Shown: positions 61,775 through 64,000 of the stretch, one piece after another | Position numbering within the stretch: the first letter of the stretch is position 1 | Layout of the letters: every line of letters starts with the position of its first letter | From: Tateyamaria omphalii | Lineage (GTDB): Bacteria; Pseudomonadota; Alphaproteobacteria; Rhodobacterales; Rhodobacteraceae | Reading direction: 5' to 3' | NCBI RefSeq assembly: GCF_001969365.1 | Contig: NZ_CP019312.1 | Location: 2,480,001-2,544,000, forward strand | DNA: 64,000 bases | Translations under genes and position numbers: made by a program | The notes under the pieces: model-generated | Database searches by the model: none | What the model was told of the DNA's origin: nothing | Seen by the model: the letters and a program-made list of their open reading frames with translations, nothing else

Positions 61775-61777
61775 CTG

Positions 61778-62656
61778 GTGGACGGGCTGTCCCCCATAGA
61801 CGGTTGGGCGCTTCTGGCGATCCTCGCGAAAGCCGCCGGATATGCGGCGGCGCTCGTTGCAATGGGCGGGCCGCTATTCGTCGCGGTCTTTCGGTCTGCA
61901 CCGGGTGACGTGCTGCGCGTCGCCCGGCAACTTGCCGTGGGGGCGGCGATTCTCGGTCTGGCGGTGTTGGCGCTCCGCTTCGGCATTCGGTCTGCCCGTA
62001 TTTCCGGCATGGGTTTCGAAGGTGCTGTCGATCCCATGATGCTGGGCCTCGTCTGGGACAGCCCTCTCGGGACGGCGGCGCTCTGGCGCGGGGCGGGTGA
62101 GTTGCTGATCCTCGCTGTGCTGATCGAGGGGACCATCGGCCTGACGGCAAGCCTTCTGGGCGCACTGCTGGTGGCTGTGTCCTACACGCTGGTCGGCCAT
62201 TCCCTGGGCGATCCGCGCTGGCTTCTCGCGGTGCTTGTTGGTGTGCATCTGCTGGCCGGGGCCTTCTGGATCGGCGCTCTCGCACCCTTGCATCGCGCGG
62301 CGGGACTGACCGGCGGCACGGTCCTGCTGCACCGCTTCGGCATCATTGCCAGCGGAACAGTGGCGGTTCTCATTCTCGCTGGCCTGACCTTCGCATGGCT
62401 GATGATCGGCTCGTTCGGCGGCTTGTTCGGGACCGCCTATGGCTGGACGCTGATTGCCAAGATCATCGTCGTCACCGGGCTTTTGGGGCTGGCCGCAAAT
62501 AACAAGCTCCGGCTCGTGCCGGCTCTCGCCTCCGGCGATCCGACGGCTTCCACTAACCTGCGCCGCTCGATCCGCATGGAAATCATCGCTGTCGCCCTGA
62601 TCCTGCTGGCGACGGCCACTCTCACTTCGATCACCACGCCCCCGGTGAACCTGTGA
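61778..62656 (+). CDS. copD: Copper resistance protein CopD
   Basis: 292 residues with about eight membrane segments; GTG at 61778, three bases after copC. The CopD signature region GHSLGDPRWLLAVLVGVHLL and AFWIGALAPLHRAAG includes the conserved His and Trp. Located in the inner membrane and coupled with CopC, it moves copper into the cytoplasm or the membrane. It is followed by the multicopper oxidase gene. Confidence 0.88.
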   Translation: MDGLSPIDGWALLAILAKAAGYAAALVAMGGPLFVAVFRSAPGDVLRVARQLAVGAAILGLAVLALRFGIRSARISGMGFEGAVDPMMLGLVWDSPLGTAALWRGAGELLILAVLIEGTIGLTASLLGALLVAVSYTLVGHSLGDPRWLLAVLVGVHLLAGAFWIGALAPLHRAAGLTGGTVLLHRFGIIASGTVAVLILAGLTFAWLMIGSFGGLFGTAYGWTLIAKIIVVTGLLGLAANNKLRLVPALASGDPTASTNLRRSIRMEIIAVALILLATATLTSITTPPVNL

Positions 62657-62670
62657 CTGGAAAACCGAAG

Positions 62671-64000
62671 ATGACACATATCTCACGACGCACATTCCTG
62701 ACCGGCGTTGCTGCTCTTGGCGGAACGGCTTTTCTCCCTCGAATGACATTTGCTGATACTGCTCTGCCGGTCCTGCGGGCCGCGCCGTCCACGGCGCAGC
62801 TTGCCCCTGCTGGGTATCGGGCCACGCCGGTCTGGGCCTACGCGACAAAGGGCGCGGGCATCATCCCCGGCCCGGAAATCCGCGTCACGGCCGGTGAGCG
62901 CATCCGGCATCAGCTCGTCAACGATCTGCCGCAACCGACCGCCGTGCATTGGCACGGAATCCGCATCGAAAACGCGATGGACGGGGCGGCCCCCCTGACG
63001 CAGGCTCCGGTGCCACCGGGCGAGACGTTCGACTATGACTTCCTGGCCCCCGATCCCGGCACCTACTGGTATCACTCCCACGACCGGGGGTTTGAACAGG
63101 TAGCGCGCGGGCTTGCTGGTCCCTTGATCGTGGAAGACCGGGAACCGTGGCTCGGCGAGCCGGGGGCCGCGACACGCGAGCTGACGCTGGTTCTGGATGA
63201 TTGGCTGCTCGAGGGGGACGCCGCGATTGTCGAGGATCGCTGGGACGATCTTCATGCCGCTGCCCATGACGGAAGAATGGGCAACACGGTTACGGTCAAT
63301 GGCAGGGCCTATCCCGATCTGGACATGCGACCGGGCGAGCGCGTGCGGTTGCGGATCATCAACACCGCGACAGCACGGGTCATGCCGCTAGCCTTGCCGG
63401 GTCTCTCGCCGCGTCTGATGGCGCTGGACGGGCACCCGGTTCCCCCGCGTGCTGTTGAAACGATCCTGCTCGGACCGGCGCAGCGCGCGGATGTGGTCAT
63501 CGACATGCCTCTGGACCCGGATGTCCAGATTGCCTTGCTTCTCGATCCGGGCAATGAGGAATGGGTCGATGTCGCGGCCTTCGTTGCGACAGGTGAACCA
63601 CTTGCACCTATTGAGGGTGAAGTGCGGCCGCTCCCCGCATGGAGCACACTTCCGGTCCCAGATTTATCCGATCCGCGGCGCGAGGTGCTGCTGATGGAAG
63701 GCGGGGCGATGCGCGGGATGCTCGAAACCCGATACCAGGGCGAGGTCATGGACTTCCGCGAGCTGGCCTCGAACGGCATGGCATGGGCTTTCAACGGCGT
63801 GGCGCACGGGATGGACGCGCCGATGTTCCGCGCGGCCCTTGGCCGGACGGTGCATCTAGAAATGACCAACCGCTCCATGTTCCCGCACGCCATCCACCTG
63901 CACGGCCATCACTTCGAGGTTCTGACCCGCAGCGGTGCCCTGAACACGCCGGGCGACGTGCGCGATACCGTTCTGATCGGTGCGGACGAAACGCTGGAAA
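62671..64000 (+). CDS. Multicopper oxidase, Tat-exported, 5' part
   Basis: Cut by the window end; the first 443 residues are present. The ATG at 62671 (or GTG at 62653) gives a twin-arginine signal SRRTFLTGVAALGG, so it is folded in the cytoplasm before export. Type 2/3 copper ligands are visible: AVHWHGIRIENAMDG, TYWYHSHDRG, and near the window end the HAIHLHGHHFEV motif. The final His-Cys-His motif lies outside. It should oxidise Cu(I) to Cu(II) or phenolic substrates in the periplasm and is the last visible gene of the copper operon. Confidence 0.9.
   Translation, partial: MTHISRRTFLTGVAALGGTAFLPRMTFADTALPVLRAAPSTAQLAPAGYRATPVWAYATKGAGIIPGPEIRVTAGERIRHQLVNDLPQPTAVHWHGIRIENAMDGAAPLTQAPVPPGETFDYDFLAPDPGTYWYHSHDRGFEQVARGLAGPLIVEDREPWLGEPGAATRELTLVLDDWLLEGDAAIVEDRWDDLHAAAHDGRMGNTVTVNGRAYPDLDMRPGERVRLRIINTATARVMPLALPGLSPRLMALDGHPVPPRAVETILLGPAQRADVVIDMPLDPDVQIALLLDPGNEEWVDVAAFVATGEPLAPIEGEVRPLPAWSTLPVPDLSDPRREVLLMEGGAMRGMLETRYQGEVMDFRELASNGMAWAFNGVAHGMDAPMFRAALGRTVHLEMTNRSMFPHAIHLHGHHFEVLTRSGALNTPGDVRDTVLIGADETLE

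Noticed and set aside
1..64000. CRISPR arrays, tRNA or rRNA genes
   Set aside because: No regularly spaced repeat-spacer series or RNA gene sequence was recognised by reading; a dedicated scan would be needed to exclude short tRNAs fully.

Overview
The window looks like high-GC alphaproteobacterial DNA, most likely from the Rhodobacteraceae (Roseobacter-type). The grounds are strong G/C third-position bias, frequent GTG and TTG starts, tightly overlapping operons, and the kinds of transporter and regulator genes present. No tRNA, rRNA, CRISPR array or replication origin was recognised. Genus and replicon (chromosome or large plasmid) cannot be fixed from the sequence.

Region 1 (1-10227, +) is an assimilatory nitrate operon: the 3' end of a nitrate-binding protein gene, a permease, a fused dual ATPase, nirB, nirD, a Mo nitrate reductase and cysG. 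Nitrate is imported, reduced to nitrite and then to ammonium, and CysG makes the siroheme NirB needs. Region 2 (10232-14150) holds a tandem-GNAT protein, two LysR regulators and an EamA-type exporter. Region 3 (14626-20220) is a complete Opp-type peptide ABC importer. It is followed by an aldo/keto reductase remnant and an IS5-family insertion sequence with orfA/orfB joined by a -1 shift. Region 4 (22331-26135, -) is an operon of mgtE, a RimB-type protease, rimK and an AstE/AspA-like metallohydrolase.

Region 5 (about 26.5-47.6 kb) is an accessory island. Its core (27042-37673, -) is a compact operon for a split Upf1-like SF1 helicase with a C-terminal Vsr/DUF559-like nuclease, a membrane-anchored coiled-coil protein, a membrane-anchored coiled-coil McrB-type AAA+ protein, a DUF2357/McrC-like protein and a possible Hsp70-like protein. 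This set resembles the McrBC relatives called CoCoNuTs (coiled-coil nuclease tandems) and is the best candidate here for an uncharacterised defence system. A metallophosphoesterase, a hypothetical protein and an XRE regulator lie upstream. Next comes a Tn7-like transposition module (TniQ, TniB, TniA, a small ORF and a TnsA-like protein), then a stretch of over 1 kb without a recognisable gene, and an IS1595-type zinc-ribbon protein without a catalytic domain.

Region 6 (47721-54416, +) is a type I restriction-modification operon (hsdM, hsdS, hsdR) led by a small ribbon-helix-helix-like protein. Region 7 (54835-64000) is a metal-resistance island. It holds mercury uptake genes (merT, merF, a GDCCVxC protein, merR) with no mercuric reductase, two CDF exporters each with a divergent metal sensor, a Crp/Fnr regulator, and a copper-type operon (His/Met-rich secreted proteins, DUF411 protein, cytochrome c, CopC, CopD and a Tat-exported multicopper oxidase cut by the window end).
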